From SZUA-442 sp963753185 (GTDB lineage: Bacteria; Actinomycetota; Acidimicrobiia; Spongiisociales; UBA5794): a stretch of 64,000 nt of DNA. Below, piece after piece: positions 32,168-41,160 of the stretch. The notes below the pieces were generated by a model. That model searched no databases. It was given only the letters and a program-made list of their open reading frames with translations, and was not told the origin of the DNA. The stretch lies in NCBI GenBank assembly GCA_963753185.1, contig CAVWBO010000007.1:2356001-2420000 (forward strand), given 5' to 3'. Position 1 is the stretch's first letter. The number at the start of each line of letters is the position of its first letter. The translations under genes and the position numbers were made by a program.

Positions 32168-34339
32168 ATGCGACGGTACCTCATTTTGGTTCTTTCGGTT
32201 GTCCTCGTGCTCGCGACGCACGGACCCGCATGGGCTGAAGATGATCCATCGGCCGGTGAATGGCCGATCACGTCGCTCGGTTCCGAGGTGTCGGGCCTCG
32301 AACCGGGGATGAAGTGGGTGCGGACGAACCCGATGCTTATCACATCCCTGTCCGCTTCCATGGGACCGCCACCGCCATCCGTCGTCGCTGACTACTTCGG
32401 ACCCTTCGGAGCCACAGCGACCCTGCTTTGGGAGGACGGCGCGGCAGAGGTCGACGGATGGAACCCGTCGTCGAATCCGTTCATCTCGTGGCTGAGGAGC
32501 GACGGCACGTCCTCGGTGTGGAACGGGTTCGCCTTCGAGTCCACGGGGGAGCTGGTAGGGGGCATGGCAGGTAAGCAGGGACGGATCGGATTCCAGGTCG
32601 GTGACGAGGCAGGCAGCATCACCGCACTCGCTCAGGTCCAGGCCGGGATCGAGGCCGTCCGAGCGGCTGATCCCGACGCCCTCGTGTACACGAACATGAG
32701 CATCTACGTCGCGAACGCCGACGAGGTCCTCGACTACTGGGTATCGAACGTCGAAGCCGACGTCCTGATGAGCAGCGACTACTTCTTCGACCACCTGCAC
32801 TACTCGGCGCTCGAGCGGTACCGCGCACGCGCACTCCAGAAGGGTGTCCCCTACTGGCAGTACCTCAACGCGTATGTGGGGGCCGAGAGCGGCTTCGACC
32901 GTTCGCACACCGAATCGGACCTCAGATGGCAGGCCATGGTCGGGCTCCTGTACGGGTACACGGGCCATGCATGGTTCATCTACCAAGCCGCCGACGGGGC
33001 AAAGCACTCGACAGCCACGGCGTGGGGAGGATCGGCACTCTTCGACGGCGTTGGCGACTGGGCCGCACCCAAGACGGACGCATGGGGCATCGTCGCGAAG
33101 GTGAACGAGGAGCTCGCCAACCTCGGCCGCACGATGACGCAACTCACGTCCGTCGACGTTCGGTTCATCAGGGCGAACCATCCCGATGCCATAACGCCCC
33201 TTGGCACGCGCCCGTGGGCACGGGGCGCGGCCGGCGACCCGTATCTGGCGGCCATCCGGGCAGCTACCGGCGAAGCACCGATGGACATCCCTGTCGGCTT
33301 CTTCCGTGACGCCACGGGGCAGCGATACGTCATGGTGCAGAACGGCCGTCACACCCACTCCGTCGGGTTCGGGACGGATCCGCTCCCCGGAGCCGAGTCA
33401 CCAGGTCGGATCCGACTCGAGTTCGACTTCACCGGTGCGCCGTTCACCGTGGACCGCACGAAGGTCGAGTACCTCGATCCCGAGGATGGCAAGGTCAAGG
33501 CCCTGTCCCTCGACCAGGTCGCGCCGGTCTCGGACGGGGAGCCGAACCCGGACCTGAGGTTCGCCGAGCCCCTCCTCGATCCCGGCGAGGTCCTCCTGTT
33601 CAAGTACGCCGACACGATCCCCTTCCGCCTCGGACCCACCCAAGACGGCGTGGGCGTCGTCGATCCAACCCAGGGCCTGTGGCACCTGCGCGACCGCGCC
33701 GGCGTGAGGTCGTTCTACTTCGGCGATCCGGGCGACGTGCCGTTCATGGGTGACTGGGACTGCGACGGTGTCGATACACCTGGCCTGTACCGCCAGTCTG
33801 ACGGATTCGTCTACCTGCGGAACTCGAACACCCAGGGCATCGCAGACGTCCGGTTCTTCTTCGGGAACCCGGGCGATGTACCGCTCGCCGGGGACTTCAA
33901 CGGTGACGGGTGTGACACCGTGTCGATCTACCGGCCGAGCGAGGCACAGATCTTCGTCATCGACCGGCTCGGCTCCGACGACGGCGGCCTCGGTGCGGCT
34001 GAGCGCTCGTACTACTTCGGTGACGTCGGCGACCGACCGTTCGTCGGGGACTTCGACGGGGACGGGATCGACACGATCGGTCTGCACCGTGTCGGCACGG
34101 GACTCTTCTACATGAGAAACTCGCACACGAAGGGCAACGCCGACATCCAGTTCATCTTCGGTGATCCGGCAGACCGCGTCGTGGCCGGTGACTGGCAGGG
34201 CACCGGCACGGACTCGGTCGGCCTGTTCAGGGACCAACAGGCGCGCTTCTACCTGCGGTTCACGAACACGCCAGGCGATGCAGACGTCGACTTCCTCTTT
34301 GGTGAGACAGGGTTCCTTCCGATCACCGGGAACTTCTGA
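32168..34339 (+). CDS. Secreted protein with C-terminal FG/GD-rich repeats
   Basis: A 723-residue exported protein. A signal peptide (RRYLILVLSVVLVLATHGPAWA) is followed by a ~450-residue region that looks like a TIM-barrel glycoside-hydrolase fold (YTNMSIYVANADEVLDYW, DVLMSSDYFFDH, GYTGHAWFIYQAADG), without an assigned family. The last ~200 residues hold about five repeats of the form YFGDPGDVPFMGDWDCDGVD followed by TPGLYR and a LRNSNTQGIADV-type line. These resemble FG-GAP/VCBS-like calcium-binding repeats that I associate with Acidimicrobiia surface proteins. ATG 32168 precedes the signal peptide. Confidence 0.85.
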   Translation: MRRYLILVLSVVLVLATHGPAWAEDDPSAGEWPITSLGSEVSGLEPGMKWVRTNPMLITSLSASMGPPPPSVVADYFGPFGATATLLWEDGAAEVDGWNPSSNPFISWLRSDGTSSVWNGFAFESTGELVGGMAGKQGRIGFQVGDEAGSITALAQVQAGIEAVRAADPDALVYTNMSIYVANADEVLDYWVSNVEADVLMSSDYFFDHLHYSALERYRARALQKGVPYWQYLNAYVGAESGFDRSHTESDLRWQAMVGLLYGYTGHAWFIYQAADGAKHSTATAWGGSALFDGVGDWAAPKTDAWGIVAKVNEELANLGRTMTQLTSVDVRFIRANHPDAITPLGTRPWARGAAGDPYLAAIRAATGEAPMDIPVGFFRDATGQRYVMVQNGRHTHSVGFGTDPLPGAESPGRIRLEFDFTGAPFTVDRTKVEYLDPEDGKVKALSLDQVAPVSDGEPNPDLRFAEPLLDPGEVLLFKYADTIPFRLGPTQDGVGVVDPTQGLWHLRDRAGVRSFYFGDPGDVPFMGDWDCDGVDTPGLYRQSDGFVYLRNSNTQGIADVRFFFGNPGDVPLAGDFNGDGCDTVSIYRPSEAQIFVIDRLGSDDGGLGAAERSYYFGDVGDRPFVGDFDGDGIDTIGLHRVGTGLFYMRNSHTKGNADIQFIFGDPADRVVAGDWQGTGTDSVGLFRDQQARFYLRFTNTPGDADVDFLFGETGFLPITGNF

Positions 34340-34410
34340 TCCCCGCTCGACACGAACGACCGCCAAGGGTTGATTGGCCATCTAGGGTTCGCTGTGGAGG
34401 TGGCAGCGAC

Positions 34411-34860
34411 GTGGAAGACAGCACGACCCACGATGGTGAGGGGATCGAGGAGATCATCGAGGATCTTCGGGCAGAGCACGTGACGATCGCACAGGGCGGA
34501 GCCGGCCGCATCGAGGCCGACGTCGTCGAGATCACCCAGGGCGGCGCCCAGTCGATCGAGGCGGACAACGTCTCGCTGTCACAGGCTGGCGCGTTCACGA
34601 TCGAGTCGACGACGGCAGACGTGACCATGAGCGGTGTGGGGTTCCTCACAACGGACACCGTGACCCTTCGATCCGGTGGTGCGGGCATCGTGGTCGCCGA
34701 TACGGTGAAAGCGGAGAGCGGAAGCGTCATCGGGTTCCTGTTCGCCGGCACCATCGAGGGCGACCCGAACGTCCGGATCGACTTCAGGTCCGCAGCGGCG
34801 GCAGGGGCGGGATTCGCCCTCGCCCTCTTCGTCCTCCGGCGGGTCTTCGGTCGCCGCTGA
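34411..34860 (+). CDS. Bactofilin-like beta-repeat protein with C-terminal membrane segment
   Basis: A 149-residue protein starting at GTG 34411. Residues 22-115 are a regular repeat with a period near 18 residues, for example VTIAQGGAGRIEADVV, ITQGGAQSIEADNVSL and LSQAGAFTIES. This suggests a right-handed beta-helix like that of polymer-forming bactofilins. The C-terminus (about 125-145) is hydrophobic and ends in RRVFGRR, probably a membrane anchor. A scaffold role is inference. It lies between the secreted repeat protein and otsA on the same strand. Confidence 0.65.
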   Translation: MEDSTTHDGEGIEEIIEDLRAEHVTIAQGGAGRIEADVVEITQGGAQSIEADNVSLSQAGAFTIESTTADVTMSGVGFLTTDTVTLRSGGAGIVVADTVKAESGSVIGFLFAGTIEGDPNVRIDFRSAAAAGAGFALALFVLRRVFGRR

Positions 34861-34906
34861 CCTCAGCAACACACGGGTCGGCGACCCGGAGGCCGTCGGC
34901 CACGCA

Positions 34907-36316
34907 GTGGGCTCGGGTAGGCTCGGGAAGAGGCCACGGAGGACAATCGTTCAACGCATCATCGTCGTAGCGAATCGGCTGCCTGTTTCCCGCGAGGACG
35001 ACGGGTGGACCACGAGCCCCGGCGGGTTGGTTCGAGCCCTCGTTCCTGTCCTGCAGAACGCGTCTGGCGCATGGGTGGGCTGGCCTGGCATCGCGGACTT
35101 CGGAGCCGAACCCTTCGAGCACGACGGCATCCTCCAGCGCCCCGTCACGCTCAGCGAGCGCGAGGTCGACGAGTTCTACCACGGCTTCTGCAATGGAACC
35201 CTGTGGCCTCTGTACCACGACGCCATCGTCGCCCCCGAGTTCCATCGCCACTGGTGGGGGCCGTACGTCGATGTGAACAGGCGGTACGCCGAGGAGACGG
35301 CGGCGGTGACCCGTCCAGGGGACATCGCATGGGTGCAGGACTACCAGCTCCAACTGGTGCCGTCGATGCTGCGGGCGATGACGCCCGATGCGACGATCGG
35401 GTTCTACCTCCACATCCCGTTCCCGCCCATCGAGATCTTCTCGCGCCTTCCATGGCGTCGGCAGATCCTCGAGGGTCTCCTCGGCGCCGACGTGCTCGCC
35501 TTCCAGACGCGCCAGAGTGCCGACAACTTCTCGAGGGCAGCGCGAAGGATCGCGGGCGCGGAGTCGATACGGCGCCGGGACCTCCGCTGGAACGGGCGTG
35601 CGGTGCACCTCCAGCCAGCGCCCATCGCGATCGACACGGCCGAGTTCGAGCGGATGGCCCGCTCCCCCGAGATCCGCGACCGTGCTGCACAGATCCGGCA
35701 CGACCTCGGCGATCCCGCGACCGTGATCCTCGGCATGGATCGCCTCGACTACACGAAGGGCATCGACCTCAGGTTGAAGGCGTTCTCCAACCTGCTCGAC
35801 CGCTCACCGGTCACCGAACGGCCCTATTCGTTCATCCAGGTCGCCGTCCCGAGCCGTGAACAGGTCCCCGCCTACCAGAACCTCCGAAGCGAGATCGAGC
35901 AACTCGTTGGACGAATCAACGGAGATCACCGCGAACCCGGGTGGGCGCCTGTCTCGTACCTGTATCGCACCCTCCCGTTCGAGGATGTCATCGCGTACTA
36001 CGTCGCCGCTGACGTCATGCTCGTGACGCCACTGCGGGACGGCATGAACCTCGTCGCCAAGGAATATGCCGCCTGCCGTGTGGACAACGACGGCGTGCTG
36101 GTGCTCTCGGAGTTCGCAGGCGCTGCCGAGCAGCTCAGATCCGCCGTGATCGTGAACCCATACGACATCGACGCCGTCGTCGACGGCATTGCATCGGCTG
36201 CGACGATGCCACGTGACGAACAGGCCCGCCGCATGCGTGAGCTCCGAAGGGTCGTCAGGCGTTCCGATGTGTTCGAATGGGCGCGCGATTGCCTGGCAAC
36301 CCTCGAGGACCTGTGA
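34907..36316 (+). CDS. otsA: Trehalose-6-phosphate synthase OtsA
   Basis: A GT20 enzyme joining UDP- or ADP-glucose to glucose-6-phosphate. The family core is present: IIVVANRLPVSRE near the start, SPGGLVRALVPVL, WVQDYQLQLVPSML, the nucleotide-sugar motif DRLDYTKGIDLRLKAF, and TPLRDGMNLVAKEY with the conserved acidic residue region. The GTG at 34907 gives 469 residues; the conserved sequence begins about 15 codons later and no better start is obvious. Its stop overlaps otsB by four bases (GTGA). Confidence 0.93.
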   Translation: MGSGRLGKRPRRTIVQRIIVVANRLPVSREDDGWTTSPGGLVRALVPVLQNASGAWVGWPGIADFGAEPFEHDGILQRPVTLSEREVDEFYHGFCNGTLWPLYHDAIVAPEFHRHWWGPYVDVNRRYAEETAAVTRPGDIAWVQDYQLQLVPSMLRAMTPDATIGFYLHIPFPPIEIFSRLPWRRQILEGLLGADVLAFQTRQSADNFSRAARRIAGAESIRRRDLRWNGRAVHLQPAPIAIDTAEFERMARSPEIRDRAAQIRHDLGDPATVILGMDRLDYTKGIDLRLKAFSNLLDRSPVTERPYSFIQVAVPSREQVPAYQNLRSEIEQLVGRINGDHREPGWAPVSYLYRTLPFEDVIAYYVAADVMLVTPLRDGMNLVAKEYAACRVDNDGVLVLSEFAGAAEQLRSAVIVNPYDIDAVVDGIASAATMPRDEQARRMRELRRVVRRSDVFEWARDCLATLEDL

Positions 36317-37050
36317 TCAGTAGCGACCTCGAAGCTGCCCTCGCGCGTGTTGCGACCGCCGCGACGTTGTTGGTCGCGAGCGACTACGACGGAGTCCTCT
36401 CCCCCATCGTCCCGAGACCCGAGGATGCGGTGCCCCACCGCGGGGCGCTCGACGCGTTCCTCGAGGTGGCGAGGCATCCAAGCGTTCGATCGGTCATCAT
36501 CTCCGGGCGGTCCGAGCCGACGCTCGAGTCCTTCGTCGGGACACCCGTCGGTGTGCGCCTCATCGGCAACCACGGTGCACTCCTCGGTGGCACACCGAGC
36601 GACGAGGAGCTGGCCACCATTGCAGCGATCACCGACTCTCTCTCGTCGGTCGCTCAACATCACCCAGGAGCCGCCGTCGAACCGAAACGGCTCGGCGCTG
36701 CCTTCCATTACCGCAATACCGAGGATCGGGGCGCCGCGATGAATGACGCACGTGCCGTCGTTGCCGGTTTCGACGCACGGATCATCGAGGGAAAAGAGGT
36801 TCTCGAGGTCGTGATCGGCCATGGGACGAAGGGCACGGCAATCGAGTCCGTGCGAACACAGACGAATGCCGAGCACGTTGTCTACATCGGTGACGACGTG
36901 ACAGACGAGGACGTGTTCACGTCACTCGATCCAGACGACGTCGGGATCAAGGTCGGCGAAGGCCCGACCGCTGCACGGTTCAGGATCGGCGGGCCCGACG
37001 ACGTGGCAGCCACCTTCGCCACCCTCGAAGGGTTCCTCTCGGCTATGTGA
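36313..37050 (+). CDS. otsB: Trehalose-6-phosphate phosphatase OtsB
   Basis: A 245-residue HAD phosphatase completing trehalose synthesis. Motif I is SDYDGVLSPI near residue 22, followed by IISGRSEPTLESF, the LIGNHGA motif and motif IV YIGDDVTDEDVF. GTG 36313 overlaps the otsA stop. The 3' end overlaps the treS-mak 3' end by eight bases; the two transcripts converge, so they run into each other. Confidence 0.93.
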   Translation: MISSDLEAALARVATAATLLVASDYDGVLSPIVPRPEDAVPHRGALDAFLEVARHPSVRSVIISGRSEPTLESFVGTPVGVRLIGNHGALLGGTPSDEELATIAAITDSLSSVAQHHPGAAVEPKRLGAAFHYRNTEDRGAAMNDARAVVAGFDARIIEGKEVLEVVIGHGTKGTAIESVRTQTNAEHVVYIGDDVTDEDVFTSLDPDDVGIKVGEGPTAARFRIGGPDDVAATFATLEGFLSAM

Positions 37051-40000
37051 TGACCTTCGGGTCCAGCGCGAGCAGTCGAAGAATCGCCGTGAGGGGAACC
37101 CCGGCCATCTCGGGTCGCGTTGCGAGCTCCCAATGGAGTTCCCTGAGCGACCTCGCGACGATGAACGCGTTCACGAGGGCGTCGAATGCTTCGTCCGTGT
37201 CGGGAAGGAGCGTCGAGCCCTCCATCGCATCGAGGTACGACACGACGAAGGCTGCGGCGACGGTCCTCGACCACTGCTCCGACCATGCTGCGACCTCGGA
37301 GCCGCGACCCTGCGCCGCGGTCAACGCGACGTAGTCGATCGATCGAACCATCTGGGCGACATCGCGCAACGCGGACCCACGGAGCCGTCGCTCGCTGAGG
37401 GGACGGCTGTGATCACCCGAGAAGTCCTCGATGATGAACTCGCCGTTCACGAAGTAGACCTCATCGAGCCGGTAATCGCCGTGGCAACGGATCCGGGATC
37501 CGCTCATGGCGATACGCCGAACGGGATCGAGCCTTTCGAGGAGATCGGCCTCGGATCCGAGGATCTCATCGACGCCTGTCGCAATGTCTGGTCCGGCGTT
37601 GGAACGGAGCTTCCGAATCGACCTCAACTCCTGACGAACCCCTGCGCGGAGGGACTGGTAGAGCGACTGCTGATAGAGCTGGGTGAAACCGACCGGCTGG
37701 AGATCCGGCTCCTCACTCGGTGACCCCAGCGCGATGTGCATCCGTGCGGTCACGGAACCCAACTGTCGTGCGAGCGCGACAGCGTCGCCCATGTCGGGAT
37801 CATGGTCCGCGTCGACCCGCCGGAGCCCCTCGATCGAGATCACCTCGGGAGCCGCCGGCGGCGACTGACCGTTGCGGCGCTCGAGCCAGTCTGAACAGAG
37901 TCCGGAGAAAGCACCCCACGCCGTCTCCGACGCGTCGAAGGATTGCTGGAGGACGCCGATCGTATTGGTGTCCCCCGATCGATACTCGATCGCCCCGTAC
38001 GTGTCCGAGACGTTGTCGAAACCCGTCCTCTCTGTGAGGAAGCGACGCAGTTCGAGGTCGGGGTTGATTCCCGGCTCCACCTTTCGGAAGAGCTTGATCG
38101 CGATCCCCGAGCCGTACGAGATGTACGACTCTCCCCGCTGGTTGGTTGATACGGTCGATGTGAGACCAGCAACCGCGTCAGGGCCGATGGGAACGTCACC
38201 AGCGGAGCAAATCAGCGACCCCGCACGCCCCAGCATCGTCTCGTCCGCGATCATTGCTGTCAGTAGCGCTCTGCGCAGCCGCTCGTCGGCGAGGCCGTCG
38301 TAGACCACGCCATCGTGGCCGTCCCTGCGAACGCGGGCGATGACCGCGCCAGGGTCCACGCCATCGGCTTCGCTCTCGAGACTGATACCGATGGGAACCA
38401 GGTACACGTCATCTGGCGATGTGGTGTGAGCGATCGAGACGAGGGCGATCCACAGGTTGGCCTCCTGCTCGCCCTTCGTGACGGGAATCAGATCCCGCAC
38501 GGAGATCTGCGACCGTCGAGGCGCCGGACCGAGGAACCAGGACCGGTGGGCCAGGTACTTCCCGAGCACGGACAGCATCGGTCCGTCGGTTGCGAACGCG
38601 TCCTCGAGCGGGCCGAACACCTCGACCACGTCGCCCTCACCATGGGCATCCGTGCCGAGCCCGTCGATGATGAACCAGTAGTACCCGTAGGGGCCGAGGG
38701 ACAGGACATAGGGTGTGTCGCCGATTGCGGGGAACTCGGTTCGGCCGAGCATCTCGGTGACGGACTGACCCGCGTACCTCGCCAGGTCGAGCTCCACGAA
38801 CTGGGACTGCTTCGACAGGTTCGCAACGACCAGGATCGTCTCTGTCTCTCCGTGGCGCAGGTACGCCAGGACCTGCTCGTTGGCCGGACCGAGGAACTCG
38901 ATGTCGCCACGCCCGAACACGGGATGGCGCTTGCGGCGGTGGACCATGTCGCGGACCCACCAGAGCAAGGAGTTCGGGTTGGCCTGCTCTGCCTCCACAT
39001 TGACGGTCTCGTAATGGAACTGGGGGTCGACGACGACGGGCAGGTACAGCGACTGTGGATTGGCTCTGGAGAACCCGGCGTTGCGGTCGTTGCTCCACTG
39101 CATCGGCGTGCGGACGCCGTCACGGTCGGCGAGGAAGATGTTGTCACCCATTCCGATCTCGTCGCCGTAATAGAGCACAGGTGTTCCGGGCAGCGACAGG
39201 AGCAGGCCGAAGAGCAGCTCGATGCGGCGACGGTCATTGTCGAGAAGCGGAGCGAGTCTCCGCCGGATGCCGAGGTTGAGCCGTGCACGACGATCGGGGG
39301 CGTACGTCCGCCACATGAGGTCGCGCTCTTCCTCAGAAACCATCTCGAGCGTCAACTCGTCGTGGTTCCGCAGGAAGATCGCCCATTGTGCGTCATGGGG
39401 GATCGGAGGCGTCTGCTCGAGGATGTCGATGATCGGGAGACGGTTCTCGCGCTGGAGCGCGAGATACAGGCGGGGCATCAAGGGGAAATGAAAAGCCATG
39501 TGGCATTCGTCCCCGTCCCCGAAGTACTCGACGGAGTCCTCGGGCCACTGGTTCGCCTCGGCTAGCAGCATCCTGTTCTCGTAATGGTCGTCTATGACGG
39601 ACCGGAGGCGCTTGAGCTCCGCGTGCGTTTCAGCGAGGTTCTCGCCGTTCGTGCCCTCACGCTCGTACAGGTACGGGACGGCATCGAGGCGCAGGCCGTC
39701 GACCCCGAGGTCGAACCAGAACCGGAGGGCGTCCGTCACCGCTTCCTTGACAAGGTCGTTGTCGTAGTTGAGGTCCGGTTGGTGGGAGAAGAAGCGATGC
39801 CAGAAGTACGCCCCTGCGACCGGATCCCAGCTCCAGTTCGAGGTCTCGGAGTCCTGGAAGATGATCCTCACGTCGCTGTACTTGTCCGGCGTGTCACTCC
39901 ACACGTAGAAGTCACGTTCGGGTGATCCAGGCTCGGCCCGACGGGCTCGTTGGAACCACGGATGCTGGTCGGAGGTGTGGTTGATCACCAACTCGGTGAT

Positions 40001-40309
40001 CACCCTCATGTTCCGGGAGTGGGCTGCGTCGAGGAAGGTTCGGAAGTCGTCCAGGGAGCCATAGCTCGAATGCACGTCGTAGTAGTCGGCGATGTCGTAC
40101 CCGTCGTCACGCAACGGCGAGGGATAGAACGGGAGCAGCCAGATCGTGTCGATGCCGAGGGTGTTCAGGTAGTCGAGGCGGGACGTCAATCCAGGGAAGT
40201 CACCGATGCCGTCGTCGTTCGAGTCCGAGAACGCCCGAACGTGAAGTTCGTAGATGACCGCATCTTTGTACCAGAGCGGCGGACGGAGGACTCTCGGATC
40301 GACTGCCAT
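37043..40309 (-). CDS. treS: Trehalose synthase-maltokinase fusion (TreS-Mak)
   Basis: A 1088-residue fusion. Residues 1-550 are a GH13 trehalose synthase (YKDAVIYELHVRAFSDSN, FDLGVDGLRLDAVPYLYE with the nucleophile aspartate, LLAEANQWPEDS with the acid/base glutamate, and FLRNHDELTLEM). Residues 560-1088 are maltokinase, with the phosphotransfer motif CHGDYRLDEVYF and IIEDFSGD. TreS converts trehalose and maltose; Mak phosphorylates maltose to maltose-1-phosphate, the GlgE substrate in mycobacteria. No glgE or glgB is in the window. Together with the adjacent otsAB, trehalose made by OtsAB could feed this path. Confidence 0.93.
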   Translation of the reverse strand: MAVDPRVLRPPLWYKDAVIYELHVRAFSDSNDDGIGDFPGLTSRLDYLNTLGIDTIWLLPFYPSPLRDDGYDIADYYDVHSSYGSLDDFRTFLDAAHSRNMRVITELVINHTSDQHPWFQRARRAEPGSPERDFYVWSDTPDKYSDVRIIFQDSETSNWSWDPVAGAYFWHRFFSHQPDLNYDNDLVKEAVTDALRFWFDLGVDGLRLDAVPYLYEREGTNGENLAETHAELKRLRSVIDDHYENRMLLAEANQWPEDSVEYFGDGDECHMAFHFPLMPRLYLALQRENRLPIIDILEQTPPIPHDAQWAIFLRNHDELTLEMVSEEERDLMWRTYAPDRRARLNLGIRRRLAPLLDNDRRRIELLFGLLLSLPGTPVLYYGDEIGMGDNIFLADRDGVRTPMQWSNDRNAGFSRANPQSLYLPVVVDPQFHYETVNVEAEQANPNSLLWWVRDMVHRRKRHPVFGRGDIEFLGPANEQVLAYLRHGETETILVVANLSKQSQFVELDLARYAGQSVTEMLGRTEFPAIGDTPYVLSLGPYGYYWFIIDGLGTDAHGEGDVVEVFGPLEDAFATDGPMLSVLGKYLAHRSWFLGPAPRRSQISVRDLIPVTKGEQEANLWIALVSIAHTTSPDDVYLVPIGISLESEADGVDPGAVIARVRRDGHDGVVYDGLADERLRRALLTAMIADETMLGRAGSLICSAGDVPIGPDAVAGLTSTVSTNQRGESYISYGSGIAIKLFRKVEPGINPDLELRRFLTERTGFDNVSDTYGAIEYRSGDTNTIGVLQQSFDASETAWGAFSGLCSDWLERRNGQSPPAAPEVISIEGLRRVDADHDPDMGDAVALARQLGSVTARMHIALGSPSEEPDLQPVGFTQLYQQSLYQSLRAGVRQELRSIRKLRSNAGPDIATGVDEILGSEADLLERLDPVRRIAMSGSRIRCHGDYRLDEVYFVNGEFIIEDFSGDHSRPLSERRLRGSALRDVAQMVRSIDYVALTAAQGRGSEVAAWSEQWSRTVAAAFVVSYLDAMEGSTLLPDTDEAFDALVNAFIVARSLRELHWELATRPEMAGVPLTAILRLLALDPKVIT

Positions 40310-40370
40310 GGCGGTCCAGCCTAGGTCCCCAGCCGTTCATGGCGTGGCCATCGTCAGTGGAGGAAATCCC

Positions 40371-40401
40371 TTGACCCTCACGTAACGTGAGGGTATAGGG
40401 T
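40371..40401 (+). promoter_or_regulatory. MerR-type promoter/operator of the TipA-like gene
   Basis: ACCCTCACGT-A-ACGTGAGGGT is a perfect 21-base palindrome (40374-40394). It lies between a -35 box TTGACC (40371-40376) and a -10 box TAGGGT (40396-40401), giving the 19-base spacing typical of MerR-family promoters. The ATG at 40408 is six bases after the -10, so the transcript is probably leaderless and autoregulated. Confidence 0.7.
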
Positions 40402-40407
40402 CACGGC

Positions 40408-41154
40408 ATGAAGACGATCACCGTTGGCGAACTCGCCCGAATATCGGGCGTCTCCGTTCGCACGCTGCATCATTACGACGAGATCGGACTACTCAAACCG
40501 GCCGACCGTACCGAGAGCGGCTATCGACTCTACGGAGCGACCGACGTCGACAGGCTCCGGTTGATCCTGACGTATCGAGCGCTCGACCTGGCCCTGGACG
40601 ACATCGCCCGGATCCTCGAGGAAGGGGACACGGTCGCGACGTTGCGTCGTGCCCGCGATCGGGTCAGCGATCAGATCAGTCACCTGCGGGCGATACGGGC
40701 GAGCCTCGACTCGGCGATCGAATCAGAGGAGAAGGGAACGACCATGACACCGGAGGAGAAGCTCTCCGTATTCGGGGATTTCGACCCTGAAGAACACCGT
40801 TCCGAGGCCGAGGAACGCTGGGGCGGCACCGACGCCTATGCCGAGTCGACTCGGCGTGCCGCCACCTACGGCGTCGAGGACTGGGCACGGATCAAGAGCG
40901 AGGCAGGCGCGATCTACGCCCGCGCAGCGCAGTACGCGGCCAGCAACACCGCCCCGGACGGGATCGAGGCCGCCGCGCTCGTGGCGTCCCATCGGGATCA
41001 CATCAGCGACAGCTTCTACGAGTGCACGCCTGAGATCCATGCCGGGCTCGGCAGGATGTATGTCGAGGATCCTCGCTTCACGGCGAACATCGATCAGGCA
41101 GGTCCGGGTACCGCCGAATTCCTGTCCAAGGCAATCGCTGCCTATTACGGCTGA
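40408..41154 (+). CDS. MerR-family transcriptional regulator with TipA-type ligand domain
   Basis: A 248-residue regulator. It has an N-terminal MerR winged helix (ITVGELARISGVSVRTL, then HHYDEIGLLKPADRTESGY and RLYGATDVDRLRL), a coiled-coil dimerisation helix (about 80-112), and a C-terminal TipAS-like domain (about 125-248; HRSEAEERWGGTDAYAES and IHAGLGRMYVEDPRFTANID). TipAS-type domains bind thiopeptides and other multi-ring drugs and lead to transcription activation. No obvious target gene lies next to it. The palindromic promoter upstream suggests it controls itself. Confidence 0.9.
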   Translation: MKTITVGELARISGVSVRTLHHYDEIGLLKPADRTESGYRLYGATDVDRLRLILTYRALDLALDDIARILEEGDTVATLRRARDRVSDQISHLRAIRASLDSAIESEEKGTTMTPEEKLSVFGDFDPEEHRSEAEERWGGTDAYAESTRRAATYGVEDWARIKSEAGAIYARAAQYAASNTAPDGIEAAALVASHRDHISDSFYECTPEIHAGLGRMYVEDPRFTANIDQAGPGTAEFLSKAIAAYYG

Positions 41155-41160
41155 GCAGGG

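Noticed and set aside
32045..33358. 437-codon open frame on the minus strand
   Set aside because: It is antisense to the secreted repeat protein, has no recognisable domain, and its composition (many Arg/Val/Asp from GC-rich shadow codons) is that of a complementary frame.
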